Shown piece after piece: positions 50,062-58,423 of a DNA stretch of 64,000 nucleotides. Numbering within the stretch: the first letter of the stretch is position 1; each line of letters begins with the position of its first letter. The notes below the pieces were generated by a model. That model saw nothing but the letters and a program-made list of their open reading frames with translations. It was not told where the DNA came from and searched no databases. The stretch comes from Psychrobacter immobilis (lineage in GTDB: Bacteria > Pseudomonadota > Gammaproteobacteria > Pseudomonadales > Moraxellaceae), in the NCBI GenBank assembly GCA_904846145.1, contig CAJGZL010000001.1:2232001-2296000 (forward strand). The letters are read 5' to 3'. The translations under genes and the position numbers were made by a program.

Positions 50062-51339
50062 ATGCTCATCCCTAAATACTGGGCGCAACATAAGCAGCGC
50101 TTTGATGCAAAACCTGAAACTAACAGCACCTTAAAACAAGCTACTATCAAGCGCTATGGCTGGTCAGATGTTAGTCAAGCCGATGCTCTTATTCATGCTA
50201 AGGAGCGAGTTATTGAGGCGCATAAGCGCTGGCTGGCTGGTGAAGATATCGTCCGTCGTGAACGCGCGGAGCAGTATAACCAAAGCAATGTCATCCCGAT
50301 ACGTGAAGCGATCATTTCCAAGTCCATCTTTTCTAACAATAAATCAACCACTCAAGTAATCGTCACGCGTAATAGCTATGGCGCGCAAGTCGCTAACGTC
50401 AATAATGTTGCCATTATCGATGTTGATACTATTGATTTACTGCTTCATATATATCCTAACGACTATACCAACTACGATAGATTTATCAACGCAACGCCTA
50501 CACTGTCTACAAACATAAAGCTTTCTGACAATAAATCATCAATCAATACACCGAAAAAATCAGCTTCCATGAAACTGCAAGTTTGGGGTTTTGTTATTAT
50601 GGCGATCCTCATAGCGAGCTTTATAGCTTGGCAGTCGCTATCGTGGGCTTGGTTGATTATACCGATGTTCATTGGTACGGCATTGTTATGGCGGCAAGCC
50701 AGCAAGAATGAGCAAGCCCATTATCAGGAAAACCAGCAAAAGTATGAGACGCACTTAGCTGAGCTACAGCCGTTTATGACGGGTCTAATTGGGAAGCGAG
50801 TTATTCGTCATCCAGATGAGCAGTTTCGACTGTATGAAACTCCTGCTGGATTTCGCATTATCGCCACTCACGCTACTATTTTGCCAAGCGATGATATCGT
50901 TGCAGAGTGGTTTGCATACTTTCATGCTGATGATAACTATGCACGCTTATGCCAAATGCAGCAGTGCTTTCGGGCGCGTCTAACGGCAAAGCCTTGGCGG
51001 ATGAATGAGATTAAGGAAGGTAAACTAGACAAGCAAATTCCTGCTAATAACTTTTGGTTTATCGATACCAGCCTTGATGATGTTAGCTTAGATGAAAGAC
51101 TTGATGCGATGGATGAAGAGCAGTATGACGACTTTGAAAAGCAGCAAGCTGAACTAGACGCGCGTCAGCAATGGATTGAGCGTTATGATAATTTTGCTAA
51201 AAATTATAAAGCTTGTTGTTATGTAAGAAGTTTTGGTGCTCAACAGGGCAATAACCGCTTAGCCCTAAAAGCTATTAATGAGTTTGTAGAGTGGCATGAT
51301 AGCGCTTGTCAGGTGGATAAAGGCTTGCCGATGGGGTAA
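50062..51339 (+). CDS. Hypothetical membrane protein
   Basis: I do not recognise this 425-residue protein. The N-terminal 170 residues are polar. Two adjacent membrane helices (about 172-190 and 193-210, around GFVIMAILIASFIAWQSL and WLIIPMFIGTALLWRQ) follow. A cytoplasmic Gln/Glu-rich segment and a C-terminal domain of about 190 residues with many aromatic residues come next. The pair of helices close together suggests a hairpin anchor with both ends in the cytoplasm. It starts 30 bp after the PIN-like gene and may share its transcript. Confidence 0.7.
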   Translation: MLIPKYWAQHKQRFDAKPETNSTLKQATIKRYGWSDVSQADALIHAKERVIEAHKRWLAGEDIVRRERAEQYNQSNVIPIREAIISKSIFSNNKSTTQVIVTRNSYGAQVANVNNVAIIDVDTIDLLLHIYPNDYTNYDRFINATPTLSTNIKLSDNKSSINTPKKSASMKLQVWGFVIMAILIASFIAWQSLSWAWLIIPMFIGTALLWRQASKNEQAHYQENQQKYETHLAELQPFMTGLIGKRVIRHPDEQFRLYETPAGFRIIATHATILPSDDIVAEWFAYFHADDNYARLCQMQQCFRARLTAKPWRMNEIKEGKLDKQIPANNFWFIDTSLDDVSLDERLDAMDEEQYDDFEKQQAELDARQQWIERYDNFAKNYKACCYVRSFGAQQGNNRLALKAINEFVEWHDSACQVDKGLPMG

Positions 51340-51409
51340 TGATATTTCGCTTAATGAACTTACCCTAAATAGAAAAAGCAGCTTTTAACCATTTCAAGGA
51401 AGAATGATT

Positions 51410-52114
51410 ATGACTATTAAAATAAAATGCTATAGCGCTTTATTATTAACTGCATCTACCAGTCTAGTAGGCTGTCAATCTATCGAAATTGTAGCGCCTC
51501 AGACCACACCACAAGATAGACCTATTATGATTATGAAAGCAGATATTCCTGATTCAGATGGCGATGGGGTGTTTGATGATATAGATGAGTGTCCACAAAC
51601 GCTACTTTATACAGTAATAGATGCTAAAGGTTGTCCAGTAGTGGTTTATACAGGTTCGCTAGAAATGCAGTTGCAAGGATTTTTCGAACCCATGAGCAGT
51701 CAATTGTCTGAAGAATACGATGAAGAATTTGCGATCATTGAGAGAAATATTGCTGAGCATTCAAACGATTACTCAAACGCCAAGGTTTTTATCTTTGGAC
51801 ATATGGCATCTAATGAGCTTGCGATAACGCCTAATAAAAATAACTTATCGCGTAGTCGTGCTATCAATGTCAGAAATAGGTTAGTACAAAAGTATAAAAT
51901 TGACTCTGACCGTATTTCTACCTACGATTGCTCAAATAGATATCCGTTTATAGCTACAAACTTTAGTGAAAGTGATCTTGAAGGTATAGAGTCAAAAGAT
52001 AGAAGGGTAACGGTTAGAGCAAGTACGCAGGTAAGTGATTTAGCGACTATAAAAAACACAAGTGATCAGAAGAATTATGCACCCTATATAAAGCGTTGTA
52101 AGATGTTTGAATAG
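51410..52114 (+). CDS. OmpA-family lipoprotein with altered peptidoglycan-binding loop
   Basis: A signal peptide ends in lipobox SLVGC (Cys22 from this start), so the protein should be lipid anchored. A thrombospondin type-3-like Ca-binding stretch (DSDGDGVFDDIDECPQT) follows, then an OmpA C-terminal domain (about 120-220). The usual GHTDxxG loop reads GHMASNE, so the Asp that contacts diaminopimelate is missing, but NNLSRSRAINVRNRL keeps the conserved Arg. The AAGGAAG site favours the ATG at 51410 over 51404. It is in line with the two unknown genes upstream. Confidence 0.85.
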   Translation: MTIKIKCYSALLLTASTSLVGCQSIEIVAPQTTPQDRPIMIMKADIPDSDGDGVFDDIDECPQTLLYTVIDAKGCPVVVYTGSLEMQLQGFFEPMSSQLSEEYDEEFAIIERNIAEHSNDYSNAKVFIFGHMASNELAITPNKNNLSRSRAINVRNRLVQKYKIDSDRISTYDCSNRYPFIATNFSESDLEGIESKDRRVTVRASTQVSDLATIKNTSDQKNYAPYIKRCKMFE

Positions 52115-52140
52115 TTATGATTAACTATTACCACTTGCTT

Positions 52141-53052
52141 TTACCCCAAAGACGAAAACAAAACCATCAGCACAGGCGAGACAATATTAATAATAAAGCC
52201 AAAGCTAATCGCTAATGGCACAACCTTTAATCCGCCTGATTGCTGGATAATTGGTAGGGTAAAATCAAGGCTAGTCGCACCACCGAGCCCGACTGACGCA
52301 GAAGGATATTTACGCATAAACACGGGGATAAATATCAGCGCAAAGAACTCACGGATTAAGTCATTAAATAGCGCCACACTGCCCCAAATTGCGCCATAAG
52401 CATCAGTCATCACGATAGCCGATAGCGAGTACCAACCAAATCCTGAAGCAAGTGCTAAGCCCTTTGTCCATGATACATCAGCGAATATCAGCGCAAATAA
52501 AAGCCCGCCAACCAATACCGCTACTGTGAAAATAATGCTCATCTCTACGCCACGCTTGTTAAGCAGCACTTCTTTTAGCGTAATCCCTGAGCCTTTGAGG
52601 CCAATCCCGACCAGTAGGATTAGTATCATTAGCATAATCGTCATCGTGTTTTCAGGCGGCATATAACCTGCTGGCAAGAAATAACCGATCACCATACCAA
52701 TCACCACACAAACCACTTGTACTAAGCTGCCACGAATACTGACGCGATGTTCTTTTGACTTTGCGCTTGGTTTTTTGGCGTCCCAAGGGTTCAGATGGTC
52801 AAATAGCATTAGCCCAAATAGACCAGTGCCGATAGTGAGTATCGATAATACGGTGACATAGAGCGCTATTTCACCTATTTGACTGCCCAAGCCTTCAACT
52901 TGTGATAGCTCAATCCCAATTAATGTTAAGATAATAAATACTAAATAAGTCAGCCCTTTATCAGCAAAGGCGGTCATCTTATGATTGGAGGGAATGGCAA
53001 AGCCAATAAATAATGGCGTTAATACTAAAACTAGGGTGAGTAGACTTTCCAT
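52141..53052 (-). CDS. lysO: Lysine exporter LysO family protein
   Basis: This is an integral membrane protein of the LysO (DUF340, YbjE) family, lysine exporters in E. coli. The 303-residue length and about eight hydrophobic segments fit. The N-terminal half resembles the small LysO domain, and the second half has the family signature around ALASGFGWYSLSAIVMTDAYG and GGATSLDFTLPIIQQSGG. Whether it exports lysine here is inferred from the family. It converges with the OmpA-like gene 26 bp away and is divergent from the lipid island. Confidence 0.88.
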   Translation of the reverse strand: MESLLTLVLVLTPLFIGFAIPSNHKMTAFADKGLTYLVFIILTLIGIELSQVEGLGSQIGEIALYVTVLSILTIGTGLFGLMLFDHLNPWDAKKPSAKSKEHRVSIRGSLVQVVCVVIGMVIGYFLPAGYMPPENTMTIMLMILILLVGIGLKGSGITLKEVLLNKRGVEMSIIFTVAVLVGGLLFALIFADVSWTKGLALASGFGWYSLSAIVMTDAYGAIWGSVALFNDLIREFFALIFIPVFMRKYPSASVGLGGATSLDFTLPIIQQSGGLKVVPLAISFGFIINIVSPVLMVLFSSLG

Positions 53053-53083
53053 ACGGGCGGCTCGAAATAGCGGACTTATTTGT

Positions 53084-53206
53084 AAATGTTCAACAGACCC
53101 TAAATAAGGACATGGTGTTTTTATAGGCTGAGAATTGTATCATAAGCTATCTCATACACTGCTATGCGTCAGTAAAATTGTTCAGGTTTCTATAGTAATC
53201 GATATC
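53084..53206. repeat. Dispersed repeat, copy 2 (AAATGTTCAACAGACCCTA element)
   Basis: The 19-mer at 53084-53102 is identical to 24245-24263, and TATAGTAATCGATATC (53191-53206) matches 24281-24296 at 15 of 16. The two blocks are 88 bp apart here. The element lies in the divergent gap before the lipid island and may include its promoter. Confidence 0.6.
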
Positions 53207-53279
53207 ACTTTTGACAAAGTCAGTTAAGCATTTACCTCACCGATGTTTGCTGCTACATTAATAGCATTCTGCTTGTGAA

Positions 53280-55907
53280 GTGTTAGCCAAATCTATGTCT
53301 TTATACCAGCTTAAGTCTCAATTTCAAGACCAATTACGACCGCTCAGCGATGCGCTAGTCGAGCGTCAATTTACCGCCAATCAGGTGACAGTATCAGCGC
53401 TAGTATTAAGTGTGGGTACGGCCTATATGATCTATAGACCTGCGCAAAGCCAGCCGCGACTATGGTTGCTACTGCCGACCTCATTGTTTGTGCGGATGGG
53501 ACTTAATGCCATTGATGGCATGATGGCGCGCGAGCATGGGCAGGCCTCGACGCTTGGTGCGTGGCTCAATGAGGCAGGTGATATAATTGCTGATACGGCT
53601 TTGATAGCCAGTCTGTCGCCGCATCTTAATAATATTAAAGCGGATGCTCATAAATTAGGATTTGTTGAATCTAATTCGTATATTAATAAGCATTATATTG
53701 TCATTATTAATATGCTCAGTACTAGCACTGAACTGCTGGCTGTTATCAGTAATATAAGCTTTAAAGAGCGAGCCAATCAAGGGCCTCTAGGCAAAAGTGA
53801 TCGGGCTTTGGTGCTAGGAGTTATGGGTACTTGGATAGGTACAAAGCTACCATTTGCGACGTTAACGCTTAAACCGTTAATGTTATTGACTCAAGCGTTA
53901 CTGCTCAAGACTTGTTCAAATCGTATGCATTTTATAGCAGAGCTTTATCTACTGCGTAACCCGCCAATCGCTAGGCTTGAAAATAACGCGCTTTCTATCG
54001 CTAGTCACCCCTCGGAGTTTAACCTTATGCCAACCGCTTCTTTAGACGCAGATATGCACCAAGTCATCACAGGAGAGAGCTGTTATAACGCTTACGATGG
54101 CACAGCGATTTTTTATCGTTATTGGCTGACTTATCCTTTAAGTGCAATGCCATTAGCTGAGATTAAAAAGACAGACCAGCCATTACGACAAGTCATTCTT
54201 TTGCATAGAGGGCATGAGCACTCAGGACGCCTAAATGAACTTGGCGAGCAGTATGCTGGGGCAGGCTACCAAGTATTCGCTTGGGATGCACGCGGTAATG
54301 GGCGCTCAGGCGGTATCAAAGACCATGCGGCTAGCGTCACTGAGCTGGAGCGTGACTTAGAGGATTTTGTCCAGCTCGTTATCGCTCAGACGGGCATTGC
54401 TATCGAAGATACGCTAGTAGTCGCCAGTAGTATTGGCGCGGTATTAGCCGCTGCTTGGGTACACGATTATGCGCCTAACATTCGCGGTATGATACTGGGT
54501 ACGCCTGCGCTTAGTATTCGTTTGTATATTCCGTTTGCGATACCTTCATTGAAAGTCGCGCGTGCGCTTGGGCTAATGTCACGAGTAAGCAGCTACGTAA
54601 AAGCGCAAGTCTTGACCCATGATAAAGAGGCTCAAGAGGCCTATAACGCCGATCCACTGATATCGAATAGTATTTCAACCGACTTATTGATCGATACTCA
54701 TGCGACAGGGCAGCGATTACTCGATGATGCAGCAGCGATTACTGTGCCGACTTTTATCCTCTGTGCGGGTAAAGACTACGTCGTTGATAAGCAGTCCGAG
54801 CGCGCCTTTTATGAAGCGATTAATACTGATAATAAGCGCTGGCAGCTTTATCCCGATAGCTATCATGCGATCTTTCATGAGACCAATAAAGCGGATGTTA
54901 TTGCTGATTGTATTGAGTTTGCCGAGCACCTATTTAGTAGCGATACGCCAAGTGCCAATTTACGTAGCGCGCATTTGAATAGCGCCAGTAAAGATAAAGT
55001 CGATCGATTAGCGATTAAGCCATTTAACCCAAGCTTTGCCATTACCCGTTTTGCTATGCAAAAATTCGGTCATATCAGCGACGCTATCGCTACAGGACTT
55101 GAGCATGGCTTTGACTCGGGCAACTCGCTCGATCATGTCTATTATAATCAACCCAGCGGTAAAGGCGCGATTGGACAAGCCGTCGATAAGTTCTATCTGA
55201 GTAATATTGGCTGGCAAGGCATTCGTATTCGCCGTGAGCATATATTAGAATTAGCAGCTCAGGCGCTTGATAAAATTCAAGCAAACAATGACATAGCAAA
55301 TCAGCCTCAGCAATTTAAGCTATTAGACATTGCCAGTGGTCATGGCTACTATGTTTTTGATCTATTGACCCAGTTCGATAATTTACAAGCTGAACTGCGT
55401 GATTATGATTCACATAACATCCAAGCGCTACAAGCTAAAGCCGAGAGCTTAGCGATAACTGATCGAGTAGTGGCTTGCAAAAAGGATGCTTTTGACTTGG
55501 CTAGTTATCAGTCCGAGCAGGATGATGAAAAATTCGATATCGCTATTGCCTCAGGTGTATTTGAATTGTTCTCAGACAATACACTACCTGCTACCGCTTT
55601 AGCAGGGATATATAACAGCTTAAAAGCGGATGGCTACTTGTTATACACCAATCAGCCTTGGCATCCTGAGCAAGAGTTTATTAGTAAAACCTTAAATAAT
55701 CATCGGGGTAGTGATTGGGTCATGCGTTGTCGCTCACAAGCTGAAATGGATCAGCTGGTCGATGATGCAGGTTTTGAAAAAGTGGCGATGCGCATTGATC
55801 GCTTTGGTATTTTTACGGTGTCATTAGCTAAAAAGCGTCAAGTAGTAGACAACAACGTTTCTAAGTTAGCTGAGCCAAATAAAAAAAGCCAGGCTGATAA
55901 TCAATGA
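53280..55907 (+). CDS. Three-domain lipid enzyme: CDP-alcohol phosphatidyltransferase, alpha/beta hydrolase and SAM methyltransferase fused (YnbA-YnbC-like)
   Basis: This 875-residue protein has three domains. Residues about 1-230 form a membrane CDP-alcohol phosphatidyltransferase domain; its motif reads N76-x2-D79-G-x2-A-R84-x8-G93-x3-N97-x3-D101, with Asn at two positions that are Asp in the family consensus. Residues about 265-555 are an alpha/beta hydrolase: nucleophile elbow ASSIG (Ser384; first Gly changed to Ala), Asp499 in CAGKD and His529. Residues about 640-860 are a class I methyltransferase (LLDIASGHGYYVF, motif I). E. coli has separate YnbA and YnbC with these parts. It starts at GTG 53280 or ATG 53295, and its stop overlaps the patatin-like gene. 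Substrate unknown. Confidence 0.88.
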   Translation: MLAKSMSLYQLKSQFQDQLRPLSDALVERQFTANQVTVSALVLSVGTAYMIYRPAQSQPRLWLLLPTSLFVRMGLNAIDGMMAREHGQASTLGAWLNEAGDIIADTALIASLSPHLNNIKADAHKLGFVESNSYINKHYIVIINMLSTSTELLAVISNISFKERANQGPLGKSDRALVLGVMGTWIGTKLPFATLTLKPLMLLTQALLLKTCSNRMHFIAELYLLRNPPIARLENNALSIASHPSEFNLMPTASLDADMHQVITGESCYNAYDGTAIFYRYWLTYPLSAMPLAEIKKTDQPLRQVILLHRGHEHSGRLNELGEQYAGAGYQVFAWDARGNGRSGGIKDHAASVTELERDLEDFVQLVIAQTGIAIEDTLVVASSIGAVLAAAWVHDYAPNIRGMILGTPALSIRLYIPFAIPSLKVARALGLMSRVSSYVKAQVLTHDKEAQEAYNADPLISNSISTDLLIDTHATGQRLLDDAAAITVPTFILCAGKDYVVDKQSERAFYEAINTDNKRWQLYPDSYHAIFHETNKADVIADCIEFAEHLFSSDTPSANLRSAHLNSASKDKVDRLAIKPFNPSFAITRFAMQKFGHISDAIATGLEHGFDSGNSLDHVYYNQPSGKGAIGQAVDKFYLSNIGWQGIRIRREHILELAAQALDKIQANNDIANQPQQFKLLDIASGHGYYVFDLLTQFDNLQAELRDYDSHNIQALQAKAESLAITDRVVACKKDAFDLASYQSEQDDEKFDIAIASGVFELFSDNTLPATALAGIYNSLKADGYLLYTNQPWHPEQEFISKTLNNHRGSDWVMRCRSQAEMDQLVDDAGFEKVAMRIDRFGIFTVSLAKKRQVVDNNVSKLAEPNKKSQADNQ

Positions 55908-57091
55908 GTGACGCGGTAAATAAACTTTATAAGCGCGTGCAACTGTTCTCAGGCGGTGGCTCGCGCTTTGGTTATTATTTAGGTAGTTATGCAGCACTGG
56001 TCGAGCATGATCTGAGGCCAGATATTATTCTTGGTACTTGCGGTGGTAGTCTATCGGCATTGCTGGTGCAGATAGCGCCTGACCCGTATGACTTACAGCA
56101 ACTAGCAGTCAGCCGTGAACTGTACAGCGTCATAAAAGCCATCAGGCATGTTGATGCTACTGAGGCTAATGTTAAATTAAAGCTACGCTATAGTTTCAAT
56201 GCTATTAAGCGTTGGCGCTTATCTCGTAATAGTACTCGCCATAAGCACTATCAAAGTAAAGACAACTATGAGCGGCTAATAGACGAGCTACAACGACTAG
56301 CGATGTTTCGGATTGATAATGAAACGCAGTGGCTTGATGAGCTATTACGCTTTTTGCCAAGTGAAAAAAGCAGCGGTAATTTTACCAGTACCGCGCCAGA
56401 TATAGCGATTATTGCTAGTCGTTTACGACAAACGGTTGGTGCTTCAAGCTTGACTAATAATACAGCTCAGCTACAAGAATTACTCTTTGCGTCAAAACGT
56501 TTATCACTAGCAGATAGCCATTTTTTTAAAAACCCTTTGTCATCGCCTGCCCATGCTTTTGCTAACGGACGCATCGCTCAGTCAGTAAAGATGATTACTG
56601 ATTGGGATATGGCAACTGCGGTGCGCGCCTCGATGGCGGATATGTTCTATCTACCACCGATACATGATCAGGATTTAGGCTGGTGCTTGGGTGGAGTGAT
56701 CAATCTGACCCCTATTGAGCTAGCTTGTCAGTTGGCAGATAGCGTATTTGCAGAAACTAAAGCAGGTTACGACTCGTGGCTGGCGGCTCCAGCGATTCAA
56801 CGTATCTTTGGCTTTGATCCCAATCAGCGTTTGGCGCAAGTGCATGGTTTTTCACCGCCAACGATTAATCGTAGCGAAAAAACTAACCAAGACAGTAGTC
56901 AGCTCCATTGGCTACCGTTCGCGGATAATGGTCAGCAATTGATCGGCTCAGTGCGCAAACGCTTTAGTATGAAGCAGATGACCGTGGCGCTGATTCATCA
57001 TGATTACGATGGCTTTGTCCAGACGATGCAAGCGCAATGGCAGTATGGCTATCAGCGTACCACTGACTATATCCAGCAGCAGCAATTATAA
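55904..57091 (+). CDS. Patatin-like protein with altered catalytic dyad
   Basis: This 395-residue protein has the patatin fold signatures: the oxyanion glycine loop LFSGGGSRFGYYLGSYAAL and the nucleophile elbow ILGTCGGSLSALL. The usual GTSAG Ser is a Cys here (C46, codon 56039-56041). The DGG/A motif that supplies the catalytic Asp reads CLGGVINLTP, with Leu262 at the Asp position. It may be a cysteine-based acyl-transferring or thioester enzyme, or a catalytically silent partner. It is translationally coupled (ATGA overlap) to the three-domain lipid enzyme upstream and precedes the SDR by 9 bp. Confidence 0.85.
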   Translation: MSDAVNKLYKRVQLFSGGGSRFGYYLGSYAALVEHDLRPDIILGTCGGSLSALLVQIAPDPYDLQQLAVSRELYSVIKAIRHVDATEANVKLKLRYSFNAIKRWRLSRNSTRHKHYQSKDNYERLIDELQRLAMFRIDNETQWLDELLRFLPSEKSSGNFTSTAPDIAIIASRLRQTVGASSLTNNTAQLQELLFASKRLSLADSHFFKNPLSSPAHAFANGRIAQSVKMITDWDMATAVRASMADMFYLPPIHDQDLGWCLGGVINLTPIELACQLADSVFAETKAGYDSWLAAPAIQRIFGFDPNQRLAQVHGFSPPTINRSEKTNQDSSQLHWLPFADNGQQLIGSVRKRFSMKQMTVALIHHDYDGFVQTMQAQWQYGYQRTTDYIQQQQL

Positions 57092-57100
57092 GCGATAACT

Positions 57101-57931
57101 ATGAGTGTTTTAATCAAAGATGATGCCCCGCACCTCATTGTAATAGGCGGCACTAGCGGTATAGGATTAGCGCTGGCTTTGCAGCATCAAAAGCTTGGCT
57201 GGCAGGTTACCATAGTTGGAAGTAATGAAAATAAGATTACCAAGCTTAATCTTGAGCATCCTGATATTAGGACTTATCGCTGTGATTTAACGGACTTGAT
57301 ACAGCGTCAGAACTTAGTAAAAGAATTATCTAAAGTTAATTTTGAGCGCTTGATTTATAGTGCAGGTAGTTATACTAATGAGCGAGCGCATACACTAAGT
57401 CAAGCCGATAGTGAGCAGATGTTAGCGATTAATCTGCAAGCTTTTCAGGAGATCTTTAGCTGGGCAAGTCAGCAGTTAAAAAGCCAAACTCTAACGCTAG
57501 ATAATCAGCCAGCTCATGCAGATAAGTTAAGTTTAATCTGTATTGCCTCAATCGCAGGTACTCTCGATTATCCTTACGCCAGTCTTTATGCCAAGAGCAA
57601 GCGGGCAATGATAGCTACGAGTAGCGCTTATCGGACAGCACTCACGCCTTTTCAGATTCAAGTGACTTGCATTGCATCAGGTTATATCGATACTCAAGCG
57701 CTACGCGATTTGAATAACGGTGATGCCAGCCATAAACCGTTTATTATTAGTATTGATAAGGCAGTCAGTCATATCATGCAAGCTATCGATGATGATGTAG
57801 AATTAGCTATATTTCCGTGTCAGATGCATCGTATGGTGAAGCTATTAAATAAGTTGCCTAAGGTAGTGTTAAGTCGGCTACTGCGTAAAAAACTATATAA
57901 AGATAACCCCACTCTCAACTTATTTTTCTAA
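57101..57931 (+). CDS. Short-chain dehydrogenase/reductase
   Basis: This NAD(P)-dependent oxidoreductase has 276 residues. The cofactor motif GGTSGIGLALALQHQ (TGxxxGxG type) lies near residue 16, and the catalytic Ser in CIASIAGTLDYPYASLYAKSK is followed by the YxxxK pair (Tyr...Lys in LYAKSK). A loop of IYSAGSYTNER corresponds to the NAG region. The substrate is unknown; context in the lipid operon suggests a lipid alcohol, ketone or aldehyde. It is the third gene after the fused enzyme and the patatin-like gene. Confidence 0.9.
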   Translation: MSVLIKDDAPHLIVIGGTSGIGLALALQHQKLGWQVTIVGSNENKITKLNLEHPDIRTYRCDLTDLIQRQNLVKELSKVNFERLIYSAGSYTNERAHTLSQADSEQMLAINLQAFQEIFSWASQQLKSQTLTLDNQPAHADKLSLICIASIAGTLDYPYASLYAKSKRAMIATSSAYRTALTPFQIQVTCIASGYIDTQALRDLNNGDASHKPFIISIDKAVSHIMQAIDDDVELAIFPCQMHRMVKLLNKLPKVVLSRLLRKKLYKDNPTLNLFF

Positions 57932-58423
57932 TGTTATTGGTTTACTTAGTTTTTAAAATTTCAGTTAAAACAATTAGAATTTTAAATTCTATAAAAATCA
58001 AAAGCCTACGATAAGTTGAGATTGGCGTATAAAGATAAATAATTTATTATTAGTACCACACTCTCAACACAATACAAACGATTAAAGGTTAACGCCTTTA
58101 GTTTTAATAAAAGTTGAAACACTATACTTTAATTTTATAAGATTACCATGCTGGGCTAAAGCGCCAGCCTACGGTATAGATTAAATCATTAACAGAAATT
58201 AACTTATGCATTAACCCTCAATATGCAGAAAATTTTTAAGTTAAAACAAATATATTTAACGTCGCGTAGGCTGTGTCTTTAGCCCAGCAAACAGCTATGC
58301 AAGATTGTAATTTTAGTTACGCAAGGGAAATGCTTTAAAGAGCATTCTTTATATCTATGCAGATTTATAATACTTTATAATCAATGATGTATTTTAAATT
58401 TAGTTAAAAGTGACGTTATTAGC
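57932..58423. other. Intergenic region between convergent genes, with a 24-bp inverted repeat
   Basis: This 492-bp stretch is AT-rich apart from the inverted arms at 58150-58173 and 58265-58288. No gene was recognised. It separates the SDR gene from the convergent cytidylyltransferase gene. Confidence 0.55.
58150..58288. repeat. Long inverted repeat, MITE/REP-like element
   Basis: Two 24-base arms (58150-58173 and 58265-58288) are inverted copies matching at 21 of 24 positions; they differ only at three central bases. Their GC-rich core (GCTGGGCTAAAG...CAGCCTACG) stands out from AT-rich surroundings. The 139-bp unit resembles a small non-autonomous element or a REP doublet. It could also terminate the convergent transcripts. 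Confidence 0.7.

Noticed and set aside
49390..52114. A toxin-antitoxin or defence island
   Set aside because: The PIN-like gene has no small antitoxin partner and no integrase, transposase or composition shift flanks the region.
57932..58423. A small gene or RNA in the convergent gap
   Set aside because: No frame with a ribosome binding site and no conserved RNA shape was seen apart from the inverted repeat.
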